Below, piece by piece: positions 1 to 12,977 of a DNA stretch of 64,000 bases. Below the pieces are notes generated by a model, which did not search any database, was not told the origin of the DNA, and was given only the letters and a program-made list of their open reading frames with translations. The DNA comes from Cerrena zonata (lineage: Eukaryota; Basidiomycota; Agaricomycetes; Polyporales; Cerrenaceae). Location of the stretch: contig JASBNA010000017.1 in NCBI GenBank assembly GCA_038087015.1, positions 62,001-126,000 of the forward strand, given 5' to 3'. Position 1 is the stretch's first letter, and each line of letters opens with the position of its first letter. Made by a program: the position numbers and the translations under genes.

Positions 1-232
1 AATCATTGTCGTGCTTTCCCACGCGCCTACAAAACGAGAACGCAACGAGTTACAGTAATGACTACGAAAAGACTTGGTATATTTTATATTTCAAATTTGT
101 CTTCTATCTATCGAACTAATTCATCACGTTCGTGGTATTGCCTCCAGCCAATTCGAAGCCAAGTGTCCTATATGCACATCCATCCCCGTACTTACCACAG
201 ATTCTGTATCGTAAATCCCTACAATAAGCCAC

Positions 233-2205
<1,973 letters not shown>

Positions 2206-2968
2206 GGTAACGGTCTAGGGGATGATGGTGGAGAGACAGAGAGGATTGGGGGTGACCACGAGCAAGGGGGAAGCGAGGCCGGTTTATATATTCACCTCAG
2301 AGTCGAAGTTGCATCATGATATCGCACGTGCATGCTGCATCATTGGTCGTTGTCGACATCTCGCTTAATGATAAAACATAAAAACAACACATACTAAAAT
2401 GTTCAAAGGCATATTCAGTACGTTTTATTGGATGGTAGTCTTTTGGACGTAAGCCGTCAATGCATATGTTAAGGGCGGACTATGTGACTTTGAACTATGA
2501 GATATTCAGGGCAGGACTGCTTCACGGTTCACCGCTTGGAATATACGATTTTACCTCTTACATACACCTCACCTCATGATCTAATACTCTGATTAATCAT
2601 AGACCTCAAGCCGTAGGTATTAGTACGTGGTAGAAGGTAACTAGAGGCAGATACTAGCGGCCGAGGGTCTTAACCGTCGATACCTATCCTTAGTCATTAA
2701 GATAAAAGTACGGGATCGATAGACAAAGAACGAAACCACACGGTCCCTGAAAAGTTATTCAGTTGATTGATACTAAGTAGTCACCGTACGTTTGAAAGTG
2801 CAAAGTCTTGCTGAAGTCGTTCACCAACCATCTCATAAAGATACACCTATCAGACTCAGCTTTCGGTAAACAGTGGGTATGAGATTATAGACATCAAAAC
2901 AGAACAATTCACTAGAGCTACACAATCTATGCCATTTATGTCATCAATGTCCGTGATATATGGGGGTG
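2206..2968. other. Intergenic region between PGM start and BCS1-like stop
   Basis: It holds the PGM promoter (first ~100 bp) and the 3' flank of the BCS1-like gene. The rest is moderately AT-rich sequence without a coding frame or repeat that I can recognise. Confidence 0.6.
2283..2290 (-). promoter_or_regulatory. TATA box of the phosphoglucomutase gene
   Basis: TATATAAA on the minus strand lies about 80 bp upstream of the ATG at 2205, a normal spacing for a fungal TATA promoter. The same stretch is rich in purines on the plus strand, that is, a pyrimidine-rich leader on the sense strand. Assigned by sequence and position only. Confidence 0.5.
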
Positions 2969-4991
2969 TTATGATTCAGTTGGAGAAGTGGAGGTAGAAG
3001 CATCAACCGTAGTGGGTACAGGAGCAGGAGCGGGAGCGGAAGGAGCCCGAGTAGTGGTCAGAGATTTCTTCCTCTTCTCCTTCTCCGCACGCTGCTTTTC
3101 AGCCCAAGCAGATGCTTCGTTGGCAGCTTCCACAGGCCGAGTCTTGTACGTCATCAAGTAACCCTGTAGACTTGCCATCGACACTTCACGTTCTGGGATG
3201 GATTCTGCAAAGCGAGCAGCCAGCACAGCTACTTGCTTAGCGGACAGCTTGGGGGCACGAAGACGATGCGATTGAGAAGCTAACAGAGAAACAGGTGAGG
3301 GAGTGGGTGGGGGAGTGTCTGAAAGATCGATGAGGTCGCCAGGCTCAGATGATGTTGCGGATGAGGAACCGGAGGCGTAAGCGGAGTCGTCATCATCCTT
3401 TTCAGATTGCTTCTCCGAAACCTTGTCCGATTTCTCAGTGACTTTAGATTCTGTAGGAAGATAGAAGCACTGGTAGAGTTCGGTCGCTTGGAACTTGCTT
3501 GCAAGCTTGAACTCGATATGCATGTCCATACGACCAGGACGGCAGAGAGCAGGGTCAAGCGCACCGTACCGATTGGTGGTAGCGAAAAGAATACGACCTT
3601 CTTGAGCACCAACACCATCGAGGGCATTCAGCAGACCGCTCAAAGTGATTCGAGAAGGCTTTTCATCCTCTTTGGGTTCACGGTCTTTTTCGTCGGGTGG
3701 AAGATTCTGCTTCTCGACATCATCATCCATGTTACGGTTGAGTCCACGGTGGAATGCAGCATCGATATCCTCCATCAAGGCGATGCACTTTTCGGGTAAC
3801 TCAGAGATGAGTTCACTGAGACTGCTGTCGTCCAAGCCCATACGAGAGAGGGAAATGACGTAGACATCTAAGCCAAGTTCGCCTGCAAGACTTTGGATTA
3901 TAGAGGTTTTACCGGAACCAGGGGCACCGTACTGGGTTAAGACATAAGAACGCAAGGTTGACCTACAAGATAAAGTAGAGACTCACAAGAAGGTAACCAC
4001 GTCGGAATGGAATACCCCGTTCTTGATACCATGTCTTGCTCTCCAAGAAATCGCGAGCGTCGTCAAGAATGAGATCCTTAATACCAGGGTCCAGAACAAT
4101 AGACTTCATCGGACGTTTGGGGCGGGTAGCCACCTGACGCCAATTGTTACATCTGAGTGGTACGTCAGTACACGCCACCAAATGGTTGTTCATTGAGTCA
4201 CTTACGTGTCGGAGGCATAAACAGTGATGAGATGTTCTTGAGCAGCCTGATACGACTTTTTTGCGTCAAGAAGTAGCTGTGTGAGAGCATTATGATCCCG
4301 TGCAAGAATCCTATTAAGAGAGTTAGATTTGCATCGGATTTGGAAATAACCAATACATACTTGATTTGAAGAGTTTCGGATGTACGGTAGTAAGATTCCT
4401 GAACTTTCGTCCTGGTGACACACATGTACCGACGTTTGTACCATAATGAATAGGTTTCGGAAAACGAAGGGAGATAGGCGAGCCTCCTGTTGGCGTCTGA
4501 GGCCTCGTCCCCTTCGACAGTGACGGCAGGAGAGTTCAGCCCAAACGATCGAGTGCTAACCTCGACGGTTCGTGCTCTGCCCCACTTTGGATGTTTCGAT
4601 AACCAGTACATGATCCAGTCTAAATGGTACGTTAGAATTGGGGTTGATATTCAGATGTGGCGTAAATCTTACTGTAGCTGTCGTCATCGTAATCGAAAGT
4701 GGCAGTAATCCAGAAAGACTCTACGACAACAGCCCATGCCGAGAAAAGAAGACGTCTACAAGTTTCGATGAGACCACCGATGACGAACAGCTTCAACCAG
4801 TCCCGAAGGGCAGAGAAGGAGAGAAGCATCGTCAACAGTGAGGAGATACCCGTCGCAGCGGCGTTAATCGTGGTGGCAGGTGCATCTGCTGAAGTTGTTG
4901 AGTTAGTAGCAGTTGTCATATTCAAGTTGCCATCTTGAGAAAGGGTGGCGAGTAGTGTAACGGCCTTTTGGATGATTTCTGTGGGATCCAT
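2969..4991 (-). CDS. BCS1-like mitochondrial AAA ATPase
   Basis: BCS1 proteins are inner-membrane AAA ATPases; yeast Bcs1 moves the folded Rieske protein across the inner membrane. Five exons are visible. The N-terminal exon has a hydrophobic stretch after an Asn/Thr/Ala-rich leader. The BCS1 N-terminal domain follows (DWIMYWLSKHP, YYRTSETLQI), then RPKRPMKSIVLDPG and FLESKTWYQERGIPFRRGYLL. The AAA module then shows Walker A GAPGSGKTS, Walker B IALMEDIDAA, sensor ATTNR and the arginine finger region PALCRPGRMD. The C-terminus is a low-complexity Lys/Ser/Pro tail ending at 2969. The MDPTE start (4991) is preferred over the upstream ATG at 5021, because a TATA sequence sits only ~25 bp from the latter. 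Fungi have several BCS1-like paralogs, so whether this is the true BCS1 is not settled. Confidence 0.9.
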
Positions 4992-5044
4992 GGGAGTCCC
5001 GAGAGTTGGTGGTGGATGCAAAAGTATCCCTGAAGAAAGGTAAG

Positions 5045-5052
5045 TTTATATA
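5045..5052 (-). promoter_or_regulatory. TATA box of the BCS1-like gene
   Basis: TATATAAA on the minus strand, about 55 bp upstream of the ATG at 4991. Its position argues that translation starts at 4991 rather than 5021. Confidence 0.4.
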
Positions 5053-5954
5053 TGCCCAGACCCATAGTGCCACTTGGGCGCTGTGTCATATAGAGTATAA
5101 CGGGTCCGAGTTATTGTACGCGGAGAACACATGGTATACCATGCAGTTGACGATTGACTCGATCATAGATGAATGCGGTGATTGGAAGTCTAAGAAGAAT
5201 CGGTCAATTATCGCGACGACGCTGTAAGGCAGTGTAACTTGTCGGCGGGCGATGCTAAAGGTGCCAATGAGACATTTATCGCCCAGTAGGAGTCAAAATC
5301 AAACAAATTCACCGCGTGCATGTTTTTCCACAAGCCCCGGATGGGAATATCTTGAATCGATTAAGTCAGTTTTGGTCAGTGCGTGAGGCGTAGCTGTGGT
5401 GTGGCTGCACGCCGCCCACGAGTCATTGAACACTGGAAGGACTCATCCCGAGTGGCGCTGTGTATCTCGTTCGTAATCCCGCAGGAATAGCGGAAGCTGT
5501 AGACATAACGCTTGCAATCCAGGGAAGCCCATCCTTGTTTTTCAAAAGTTAGCATGGGCCATACATCATGGCAGTAGATCCGGGTCATCAAACTTAGTAG
5601 ACCTGTCATTTTTGGCGCTTATGGAAATGTGCGAGCGCGCGAATATCTTACTAGGTAGTCTGTAGTCATGCTGGGGATGTCGTCTCAGAGACATATATTG
5701 TGCTCATTCCAAGGTAAGCTTACCGATTTCAAGATAGGCATTTCGTATACACTAACTCGAATACGATGAGAATTGAACCAGAAATTTCTGTGACCCTCGT
5801 CGTCACTCGGCTCGGATTGTCCGATCTCAGGCTCGGAGTCGGGACTCGAGCATAACGAACAGGTCGTGTTCCGGTAAATGGTTGTAAATCTTCAGTGATT
5901 CTGGTGTACTTGCTTGTACCAGCTTCTTCTAGAGCAGATCTTCTTGTCGTTACA
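5053..5954. other. Intergenic region, no gene seen
   Basis: Between the BCS1-like promoter and the stop of the first NTF2-like gene. Short open frames exist on both strands but none has family features, codon structure or plausible splice partners. Confidence 0.5.
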
Positions 5955-6564
5955 TCAAAGATTACTTCTAGGTATATCTTGGCCTCCTATTTTAAGAGGA
6001 GCTGTACTTGGGAAGAAATAGGCCATTGCTCGGGCGTCGACAAACTCTTCCACCTTCTGTATCTTCCATTCTCCTTCTTGCTCTATCAGATGGTACAGGG
6101 TCATGTATTCGTTTTCGTACCGAGCGCCGGTATGAAAGGTAGCAATTGTGGTCGCCTGTGGAAGTGAACAAATGAATGCCATTCAAGTGTTAGGTACTAT
6201 GTGACAGATGCTACATTACCTGGATGGTGATCTTCCCCGGTGCTTCAATTACTTGATGTAAATGAAGCTTAAATTTTTCGGCTCAGTATAACTCATCCGA
6301 AATTGTATGTACGTTTCGTACCTGTGGGTTACGGAATAGAGATAAGGGGACCTTGCGAGCATAGGCTAGAAATTGTTCCTTATTCCGGGAGGGGTAACCC
6401 AGACTCCGAGGCAAGAAGTGGTAAGTATGATCCTCTGTGAGAGTCGTAGCAAGGAGCTCGGCTGCGTCCGGATTTGCCGAGCTGAGGGCTCTCATCCATG
6501 TCAGAACAACTTGTAGCTGCGGTGATGGGTTGGCAGGAATTGCGTCGGACGGTGCGAGGGGCAT
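5955..6564 (-). CDS. NTF2-fold (SnoaL/NTF2-like) small protein, copy 1
   Basis: Three exons: 6564-6322 (81 codons), 6267-6220 (16 codons) and 6155-5955 (66 codons plus stop), giving about 163 residues. The predicted protein begins MPLAPSDAIPANPSPQL, continues with an alpha-helical stretch (LTWMRALSSANPDAAELLATT) and ends in beta-rich sequence such as YENEYMTLYHLIEQ and EWKIQKVEEFVD. This pattern is typical of the cone-shaped NTF2/SnoaL fold. It is clearly paralogous to the gene at 11824-12394: same exon number, both introns phase 0, and a middle exon of exactly 48 nt in each (LHLHQVIEAPGKITIQ here). The fold assignment is by pattern, and substrate or catalytic role is unknown. No signal peptide is seen, so it is probably cytosolic. 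Confidence 0.72.
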
Positions 6565-7719
6565 GGTTGTATGAAGGTAAACGATGAGGTGGAAGCAATA
6601 TGTTATATTCCGGCTGGCAAAGCCTGAGAAACCCGGTCGATCATGATCAGATCATACCATGACGAAGCATGATCACTCGATTTACAGTAATCCTCTGCTA
6701 GTTGGTCAGATTCTAAGTATTGTGCAGAGACTTTTAAGTTTTCATCAATGCATCGACATACATGATCGTCCACATCATTCCTGCGAGTCTCTTATTGTAC
6801 TGGATGGTAAAGGAGCGATCACCGATCGTTCTTGTTGTCATGATCAGATATTCCGAGTCTTCACTTCAAACTCGTCCAGCTACAAAATGTTATTGTTTCA
6901 TAAGCACCTTGTGAGTTATTATCTCCATTTCTTACTAATATGCCCCGAGATTCCTTACATACCTTCGGACCGAAAGAGATAGAATGATATTTTCTAGACT
7001 TTTCAAGTCGAGGTAGGAAAGAACCAGGAAACAATTCCACAGCGGATAAGCAAAGAGTCCGACCACGGGGTGTCAATCCAAGAAACTTTCGATACAAGAT
7101 GCTCCCGTACGCGTAGTGGGATGCGGTGTTACAGGCTTCACCTAAATGCCGCTGACGGTGCTTACATAGAAGTCGAGATCAAGTTCCCACACGGCCCCGC
7201 GGGGGAAGGAGGGCTATTGTACCTTTCTCAAATGCTTAGTTCTTTTCGTTCGAGTTCGTAATGAATCGTAGTACCCTGAACCAGAATTGATTTGCGGGAA
7301 TAGAACTTGAACAAGTCCACAAATGGACTCTCCCGTGTTCCAAGACACTAAATAGAGGCCGGTCAAATTCACTACCATTTTACCCCGCACCACGTGCAGA
7401 TGGTTTTGGGGAAATAGCGCTTGAGAAAGTTGCAGCTGACGCCAAGAATAGAGGATGGTAGCCAATCCTGGGGACTTTATCCCTCGCTTACCCCGGAATA
7501 CGCACCCGAAATGCAAAGCGACTGTCAGTAGTGCATTCCGATTTGTTATCCCTAAGATCCCCCATCATCCCCAACTCCCATCTATTTTTGCCTGCTATAT
7601 AGGATGAGAAGCATGGAAATACCGTGGAACTGGCTTCCTGCGCTTTCCCTCTTCAGCCCTTCTCCCATTCAATTCAGTTCCAGCTCTGAGTTGAAGAATT
7701 GAGCACGTTATTTCCCATT
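6565..7719. other. Divergent intergenic region between NTF2-like copy 1 and the MFS transporter
   Basis: Contains the promoters of both flanking genes. Around 6640-6690 several overlapping TGATCA/GATCAT words cluster. No supported gene was found; open frames here look random. Confidence 0.5.
7596..7602 (+). promoter_or_regulatory. TATA-like box of the Dal5-type transporter
   Basis: TATATAG about 120 bp upstream of the ATG at 7720, followed by a CT-rich leader typical of fungal 5' untranslated regions. Confidence 0.4.
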
Positions 7720-9875
7720 ATGTCGTCCTCGATAGAGAAGGAAGGAGCGCACTCGTCGCCAGCGTTGTCCTCTCACTCCTCCGATGAAAAGGCCCAATCC
7801 ATTCGGTTGGAAAGGGTGGATGAGGATATCGAGAAGAAGCCTGTGGAGAAAAAACTGCATCACGAATTGTATAACGCTCATGTCGATGTCAGCGGTGTAG
7901 ATGAACGGAAGCTGCTTCGCAAGTTAGATCTCGCCTTGGTTCCATGGCTATCCTTTTTGTATTTGCTCAGTTTCTTGGACCGTACGAGTATCGGAAATGC
8001 TAGGGTGCGTATATCTGGATTTGTATAGAGAAAAGAGTCTTACAATTTCGACGATACTTTTTAGCTGTATGGATTAGAATCGGACTTACATATCACGTCT
8101 ACGCAATATAATATTGCGCTTACAATCTTCTTCTTTTCCTACTCTATCTTTGAGGCGAGTGCTGTTGTTTTCCGTAGAGTACGGGCTTGACTAAAGTTTA
8201 ACCTGTAGGTGCCATCCAATGTGTTCCTGAAGCGTCTCCGACCGTCAATATGGCTTTCGGCACTTATGCTGTTATGGGGAGTGATGATGGTACGTCTCCA
8301 TACTTGTCAAACCTGCTTGTCCTGACAGATAGACGTGCTCTAGACGGTACAAGGCCTTGTTCATAATTATGGAGGTCTACTCGGTACGCAGTGCTTTTGT
8401 CGTTCTGAAACCATTTGATTGACCCTTCATCCTAGGCATGCGATGGATGCTCGGTGTTTTCGAGGCTGGTCTGTTCCCTGGTGTAAATTACTATCTTTCA
8501 TGGTGAGTAGATGCCCTGTCAGCGAGTAACGTGCGTATTACTCAGCTCACCATATTTTTAGCTGGTACAAACGTTCGGAGTTCGGTATTCGAGCGGCCGT
8601 CTTCTTTTCTGCTGCAACGGTATCCGGTGCATTTGGCGGTCTTCTTGCAGTACGTCACAATGAGTGATATGCCTTTCCGGGCCTGACGATACTCATCCAT
8701 CTCACCAGGCCGCCATATCGAACATGGAAGGCATCGGCGGCAAGCCTGCTTGGGCATGGATCTTCATTTTAGAAGGTCTCCTGACCGTTATCGCTGGTGT
8801 TCTGTCGTTCTGGATTATCCAGGACTTCCCCGACACGGCCAAGTTCTTGACTGAAGAGGAGCGTACTGTAGTTATTCGCCGTCTGCAGGAGGACGATCAG
8901 TTCAGTGCGGCCGGAGAGAAGCTGAAATGGAAGTATATTTTCCAAAGTCTTTTAGATTGGAAGACCTGGCTTGGCAGTAAGTTCGACAGTGATATGTGAA
9001 GGATGTGAAGAGTCTAATGACGCATTGTCAGTGCTACTTTACATGGGCTCAGATGGTCCCCTATACGCTTTCTCTCTATTTCTGCCAAGTATTATCAGCC
9101 AGGTGAGTTACACAGTGATAAACCTGAAAGCCATCTGCTTACCACGAATATAGCTTGGCTTCACTGCGACTCCGGCCAACTTGCTTACTGTCCCAGTTTA
9201 TGTGGCTGCATGTCTTATGACATGTCTCGTAGGCTGGTACGCAGATAAGAAAGGACAGAGAGGATACCTGAACATGTAAGCAGGTCTTTAACCAGTTTCT
9301 CACCACCAACCTCTAACTCCGCAATAGAATCAATTGCTGCATCGGGGCGGCTGGCTACATCATTCTCATCGCGTCGCGGAGTCCAGCCTTGTCATACTTC
9401 GGTGTATATTTGGCTGCGTGTGGGATCTATCCGAACATTCCCAACACAATCGCATGGGTCTCGAACAATGTCGAAGGTTCCTACAAGCGTAGTGTCACAC
9501 TCGCTATGGTGATCAGCTTCGGTAACATCAATGGAGCTGTCAGTTCGAATGTTGTGAGTACAATTGCGATCATGATGCAGTGTGGAAGGAGCTGATTGAT
9601 GAATGTTGTAGTATCGGGCTCAAGACAAACCGTGGTACACCCTCGGGCATGGCATCGTGCTCATGTACATCGGCATCGGCTTCATCTGCTCGATAGCGTT
9701 CTTGATTCTGCTGAGGAACGAGAATACAAAGAGAGAAAATGGCGAACGCGATGAGATTATCGAAGGGGTGAATGAGGATAGGACAGACCTTGCCAAGAAT
9801 GGCAAATTTGCCAACGTCGCGGAAGCAAAACGCGAAAAAGGGGACAACTGGAGTGGCTACCGATACACTACTTAA
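7720..9875 (+). CDS. MFS transporter, anion:cation symporter family (Dal5/allantoate permease-like)
   Basis: The start at 7720 is the first ATG of the frame and opens a Ser/Glu-rich cytosolic N-terminus (MSSSIEKEGAHSSPALSSHS). About ten exons then encode a 12-helix transporter. Recognisable pieces in order are LDRTSIGNARLYGLESDLH, IFFFSYSIFEVPSNVFLKRL, GMRWMLGVFEAGLFPGVNYY, a central loop with FPDTAKFLTEEER, AWVSNNVEGSYKRSVTLAM and NINGAVSSNVYRAQD. The C-terminus GDNWSGYRYTT matches the charged tail ending usual in this family. Members carry allantoate, nicotinate, pantothenate, biotin or similar anions with protons across the plasma membrane; the substrate here cannot be read from sequence. 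Introns are ~50-60 bp and the frame is unbroken. Confidence 0.9.
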
Positions 9876-10363
9876 CCGAAAGAGAATTGTTCACTTGGAT
9901 GACTTGTATTTTGTAATTGTGTACATTATTTGTTAAACCGTATTCTCTTGCCGACGACGATTGCAATTGCATTCTGGTAGGTCCAATTTCAAAGAGAAAC
10001 GACTGGTACGCACTGACGAAAATGCTCCGCGTCTATTACACACAGCTGGGTACTGACATTTGTGGTTTTGCCTGTCATTTGTTATATTTACATTCCTCCA
10101 AATGCGTACCTTTTGTGTGGTAAATCGAAGCCAGGGCCGCTTTAACTCCAAGGCCCGAGTATACAAACCTGAGAGCAGTTGTGACCTGTGGCATAGCCGC
10201 ACCGGCCCTAAAGTCAGCCCATAGTTTGATGGGATTGTCGAGTTGTTCTTCCGCGCTTTCCTTCATCTTCACCTTTACTCTAATCCGGTTTCCATTACAT
10301 ACCCCTCAAAAGCTCGACGAGCACCTTTGATACCGTTGTATATTATCACCAAAAGCCAGCACC
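9876..10363. other. Intergenic region, promoter of the orphan at 10364
   Basis: No coding signal. A weak TATA-like TATATT lies around 10337, close to the next start codon. Confidence 0.4.
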
Positions 10364-11218
10364 ATGGGGCGACCTCTCTTTTCTTCCAAATTCACCTCCC
10401 AAAACCGTGAACCACACATTCGCGTCCAACCCGAAGCGACACCTCATCCCGCTTATAACACTTGGCTCTCCAACCCCTTCGACCCGGACTCGGACGAGTT
10501 CTTCGAACGGGATGTGGTCTATGAGGCATTCGTGGATCCAAACCAGCCGCCAGTGCAGCCTTCGGAGGAGGCCACAGAGGAAGGGGTTAGGCCTTTAACG
10601 CCAATTACGCTCGGCACTGCCAGCGATGCTAGTAGCAGCATTAGCGATACTTCAAGCGATAGTGACAGCGGTCGGTCTACTCCAGTAGACATGACAGACA
10701 ACAGATACACTCGTTTAGGATTGGAAGTTCGACGTATAGAGAGATCACGAAGCAATTCACGATCTCCAGTCTATCACGCTCCTCGCATCATACGCGAGTC
10801 GAGTGAGAACAATGTATTCCGTCACTCAGGCACTACTATGGTGTTCCATTCACGCCTTCGAGTTGCTGCCGATCCCAACAACGAGGAAGGAACATCGACT
10901 AATGCAGAGCCTTCTGCACCTATCCCTATCATCACACCACGCACACCACTTAGCCTTCCACCCGTCACTGTCACTGATGTCCCTGTTTTAACCGCTTCAC
11001 CTCTACCTCTCCCCGCCATGCCATCCACATCTCCCGGCCAGATTGTCACTTCCCTCGCCACCCCTACCCCCATCCCCACTGTCACTCCGCAGTTGTACAA
11101 CTGGGACAACGTTCAAAGCCGAGACATCTACGGCTCCCCTACAGGACCACTCCCTAACCGTGGTGCACGCATGTCCGTCGCACACATTACTCCTATCGCT
11201 TCCCATGTTGTTGTATGA
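10364..11218 (+). CDS. Ser/Pro/Thr-rich orphan protein, single exon
   Basis: One uninterrupted frame of 284 codons begins ATGGGGCG after a CT-rich leader. The first ~70 residues look partly ordered (AYNTWLSNPFDPDSDEFFER, DVVYEAFVDPNQ). Residues ~85-110 are a Ser/Asp tract. The middle has basic segments (YTRLGLEVRRIERSRSNSRS), and the second half is Pro/Thr/Val-rich low complexity (PIPIITPRTPLSLPPVTV). No signal peptide, membrane helix or known domain is seen. The strong Ser/Pro codon bias and the length of the frame support a real gene. I do not recognise it, and no function is proposed. Confidence 0.65.
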   Translation: MGRPLFSSKFTSQNREPHIRVQPEATPHPAYNTWLSNPFDPDSDEFFERDVVYEAFVDPNQPPVQPSEEATEEGVRPLTPITLGTASDASSSISDTSSDSDSGRSTPVDMTDNRYTRLGLEVRRIERSRSNSRSPVYHAPRIIRESSENNVFRHSGTTMVFHSRLRVAADPNNEEGTSTNAEPSAPIPIITPRTPLSLPPVTVTDVPVLTASPLPLPAMPSTSPGQIVTSLATPTPIPTVTPQLYNWDNVQSRDIYGSPTGPLPNRGARMSVAHITPIASHVVV

Positions 11219-11823
11219 TTGTCAGGATTTAGAAGACATGAAACGCGTATGCAGGTCTCGGACCACTCCCACGTCTTAAAGATGCATTTTATTCACACTC
11301 ACGCTCCCTCCCCTTTAAACCACTTACTATGATCTATCCTCATTCATTACCTATATATGCAAATTGCTTCTCCTCTATGGTGCTTGTACCCCTAGCTTGG
11401 TCCTGGATCTGTACAGGTTACTGTACTTCTTACTTCTCTTCTGCTCTATCTAGAAAAGGCCTTCGTGCGTTTGGATACTTTTCTTCAAATTCGCGAAATG
11501 CGTTTCAATTCAATTACACGTTTTGACTTCGACAAGTGACGTTGATCCACAAGATCCCATGAATTGGTGATGTTGCGATAAGGTTGATGTTCTGCGGTGA
11601 ACGTGATCGTTAACTTCTCGAATCTCAGGTCTAAAAATGATTGTACATAGTGCATGGTCGCTCCCTAGCCGGGTGGATCTCGCCACTAATAGTTCTGCGG
11701 TACCGATACATTCACACAAACGTGACCGATGGTATAGACGTTGACACTTATCGAAATATCACGCTTAAGGAACTCTTCAGGGAAATCGAATATTCTATTT
11801 GTCATATGCGGCAATATTATCAT
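11219..11823. other. Convergent intergenic region
   Basis: 3' flanks of the orphan (plus) and NTF2-like copy 2 (minus). I see no further gene or repeat. Confidence 0.5.
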
Positions 11824-12394
11824 TTATTTGAGGGCTTCTACAGCCTTCTTCATCTCTGCTGCAAATCCGGCGGTGAACTTGGAGTCAACAAAGGCTTTGA
11901 CCTTCACGATCTTCAACTCGTTTCCCACCTCCTCGACGTAGTAAGTCATCATAGCTTCATTCTTGTAATCGACCCCAAGCTTGGTCTTGCCGTCCGATCG
12001 TTCCTGATGCACATCTCAGATCAGCGAACTGTGATAACATTGGGAATACCCACATGAAGAATCACGATCCCAGGAGATTCTATGATCTCCAACACGGTTG
12101 CCTAGAAATGTTCTGGTTAACACCTGCTCAGTGCTCCCGTAAAGCGAACAAGGTACATACTACGTTTTCGGTGAACATACTCATGACTTGTCTGACATTC
12201 GTCAAGTACGCTTCCTTTCCCCGTTGGATCTCAATCCCTGTACTTGCGGGATAGATTTGATGTACATAGTCGTTGGCCAATGTGGACGCAAGACCCTCTA
12301 TGTTGCCGTCCGTCATGGATTCCATCCACTTCAAGGCAAGTCGAAGTTGTGGGGATGGTGACGATGGAATTGCTGATGATTCTGCGAGCACCAT
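11824..12394 (-). CDS. NTF2-fold (SnoaL/NTF2-like) small protein, copy 2
   Basis: Three exons: 12394-12164 (77 codons), 12101-12054 (16 codons) and 12003-11824 (59 codons plus stop), about 152 residues. The N-terminus MVLAESSAIPSSPSPQLRLA aligns with copy 1 at 5955-6564. The middle exon is again 48 nt (ATVLEIIESPGIVILH), and the last exon gives the beta-strand run KNEAMMTYYVEEVGNELKIV followed by a helical Lys/Ala-rich C-terminus (EMKKAVEALK). The two copies have diverged a good deal but keep exon phases and spacing, which shows an old duplication. The fold is inferred; ligand and role are unknown. Confidence 0.75.
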
Positions 12395-12977
12395 TAGAGC
12401 TGAGTGTTGAGAAGTGAGTCGATCTCTAGTTGTATGGCGCAGAACTCGACGGAGAACTTGCCTGAGAGTTTGGAGTTGGTCTCCCTGTCTTATACCGACC
12501 AGTTCCCTTGAGCCGAAAAGCCATCATGATTATTTTCACTCGAGCTCATGGGCGCGCCGAAGGTATACCTAACCGTCGCTCGAAGCCTTGGTCGCCTGGC
12601 TTGGGCTACGAAGGAGAGCGACCACGTAGGTGATGATCACTCTAGGCCTACAGTACAAGATTCACAGGCTTCGGCACGATGCATTTCACGTTATTATGGC
12701 GTAGGTAACGTGTGCTTTATGCGGTTGACAATTGACTCCCAAGGACAATAGAAGAGAGACATACTTTTGCAACCTACGCCTCCTTTGATGTCGCAAATGT
12801 CCGAAAGTGGCCACATAAATACCCAGTGGTCCTGGTTGTTTCTCGATGAAACTCCGCTCACTGCCCGGAAACCTCGTATTCCTATCCTGATAACGATCTA
12901 AATGAATTCAAGGTATGCTTTTCCCCTTCGTACTGGCATGTTTTCCTCTCATTGCTGGAGTTTCCCCCATATTCAGA
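12395..12977. other. Divergent intergenic region
   Basis: Promoter space for NTF2-like copy 2 (minus) and the F-box gene (plus). No gene is seen. Confidence 0.4.
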
